Positions 6,840-7,183 of a stretch of 7,183 nucleotides of DNA are shown piece by piece. Made by a program: the position numbers and the translations under genes. Under the pieces are notes generated by a model. It was given only the letters and a program-made list of their open reading frames with translations, searched no databases and had not been told where the DNA came from. The DNA lies in contig JASHUH010000391.1 of assembly GCA_030040115.1 (NCBI GenBank), positions 1 to 7,183 on the forward strand. Direction: 5' to 3'. Within the stretch, counting starts at the first letter, position 1. Every line of letters begins with the position of its first letter. Origin of the DNA: Acidobacteriaceae bacterium. GTDB lineage: Bacteria > Acidobacteriota > Terriglobia > Terriglobales > Acidobacteriaceae.

Positions 6840-7183
6840 GTCCATCACGCCCATTTATTCTGCGGCCGGTGGCGACATCGCTGCTGATGGCCGCCATTCT
6901 GCTTGCGGGCATTGTCGCCTTCACGCAGTTGCCGGTGTCCGCGCTGCCGGAAGTGGATTACCCGACCATCCAGGTGCTGACGTTCTATCCCGGGGCCAGT
7001 CCGGACGTGATGGCCACGACGGTGACGGCGCCGCTGGAGCGGCAGTTTGGCGAAATGCAAGGCTTGAGCCAGATGACCTCGACGAGCGCTGGAGGGGTCT
7101 CGGTGATCGTACTGCAGTTCAGCCTGTCGCTGGGGCTGGATGTGGCCGAGGAGGAAGTGCAGTCGGCCATCAACGCGGGCCAG
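6836..7183 (+). CDS. mdtB: RND efflux permease, MdtB/MuxB type, 5' part
   Basis: The frame is open to the window end, giving the first 116 residues of a protein that is usually about 1,030-1,050 long. It is the proton-driven inner-membrane pump subunit. The start [19 protein letters not shown] (5-23) is the typical amphipathic entry plus first membrane helix. It is followed by [16 protein letters not shown] (32-47), YPGASPDVM (51-59) and TAPLERQFG (64-72) in the porter domain. The wording [13 protein letters not shown] and ERQFG agrees with MdtB rather than MdtC, which reads more like APLPQVDFPVI and ERSLG. The ATG overlaps the adaptor stop by four bases. In MdtABC pumps MdtB works with MdtC in a heterotrimer, so a second permease is likely downstream. 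Confidence 0.93.
   Translation, partial: MSPSRPFILRPVATSLLMAAILLAGIVAFTQLPVSALPEVDYPTIQVLTFYPGASPDVMATTVTAPLERQFGEMQGLSQMTSTSAGGVSVIVLQFSLSLGLDVAEEEVQSAINAGQ

Noticed and set aside
5376..6854. 492-residue open frame on the minus strand opposite the RND adaptor
   Set aside because: It is rich in H, R and L with no domain logic, and it lies opposite a clear adaptor gene. High third-position GC keeps stops rare in this antisense frame.

Overview
The window is a GC-rich stretch of bacterial chromosome with two gene blocks that diverge from a short control region near 3350-3500. All genes are ordinary coding sequence, with no mobile element, RNA gene or CRISPR array. High GC, a DUF1844 gene lying between ygfZ and a PhnP-like hydrolase gene, and a secreted HELTH-type metalloprotease next door together suggest Acidobacteriota, probably class Terriglobia. 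This placement is from memory of gene content and was not tested by any search.

Minus-strand block (3349 down to 1). Four genes read leftwards as one probable operon: ygfZ (folate-dependent protein linked to Fe-S cluster maintenance), a DUF1844 protein with a proline-rich linker, a PhnP-like metallo-beta-lactamase-fold phosphodiesterase, and ribF (FMN adenylyltransferase/riboflavin kinase). The window edge cuts ribF after its FAD-synthetase domain. The hydrolase and ribF share an ATGA stop/start overlap, so they are probably translationally coupled. Other gaps are 53 and 22 bases. The likely theme is housekeeping of cofactors (folate, Fe-S, flavin).

Divergent control region (3350-3499). It holds a perfect TATAAT on the minus strand that lies on the same bases as a TATAGC box on the plus strand. 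Two direct GAATTTGG repeats sit beside the plus-strand -35 box. The two transcription units may compete or share a regulator.

Plus-strand block. At 3500-5170 is a secreted zinc metalloprotease with a HELTH motif and a downstream glutamate ligand. A gene-poor gap of 433 bases follows, with a few small repeats and a perfect 10-base palindrome. Then comes an RND efflux operon: an MdtA-type periplasmic adaptor (5604-6839) and an MdtB-type permease starting at 6836 in an ATGA overlap, cut off by the window end after 116 residues. An MdtC-like partner permease and an outer-membrane channel would be expected downstream, outside the window.

No clearly new multi-gene system is visible. The items most worth a second look are a 32-residue insertion in YgfZ, the coupling of the PhnP-like hydrolase to ribF, the overlapping divergent promoters, and the poorly characterised metalloprotease.
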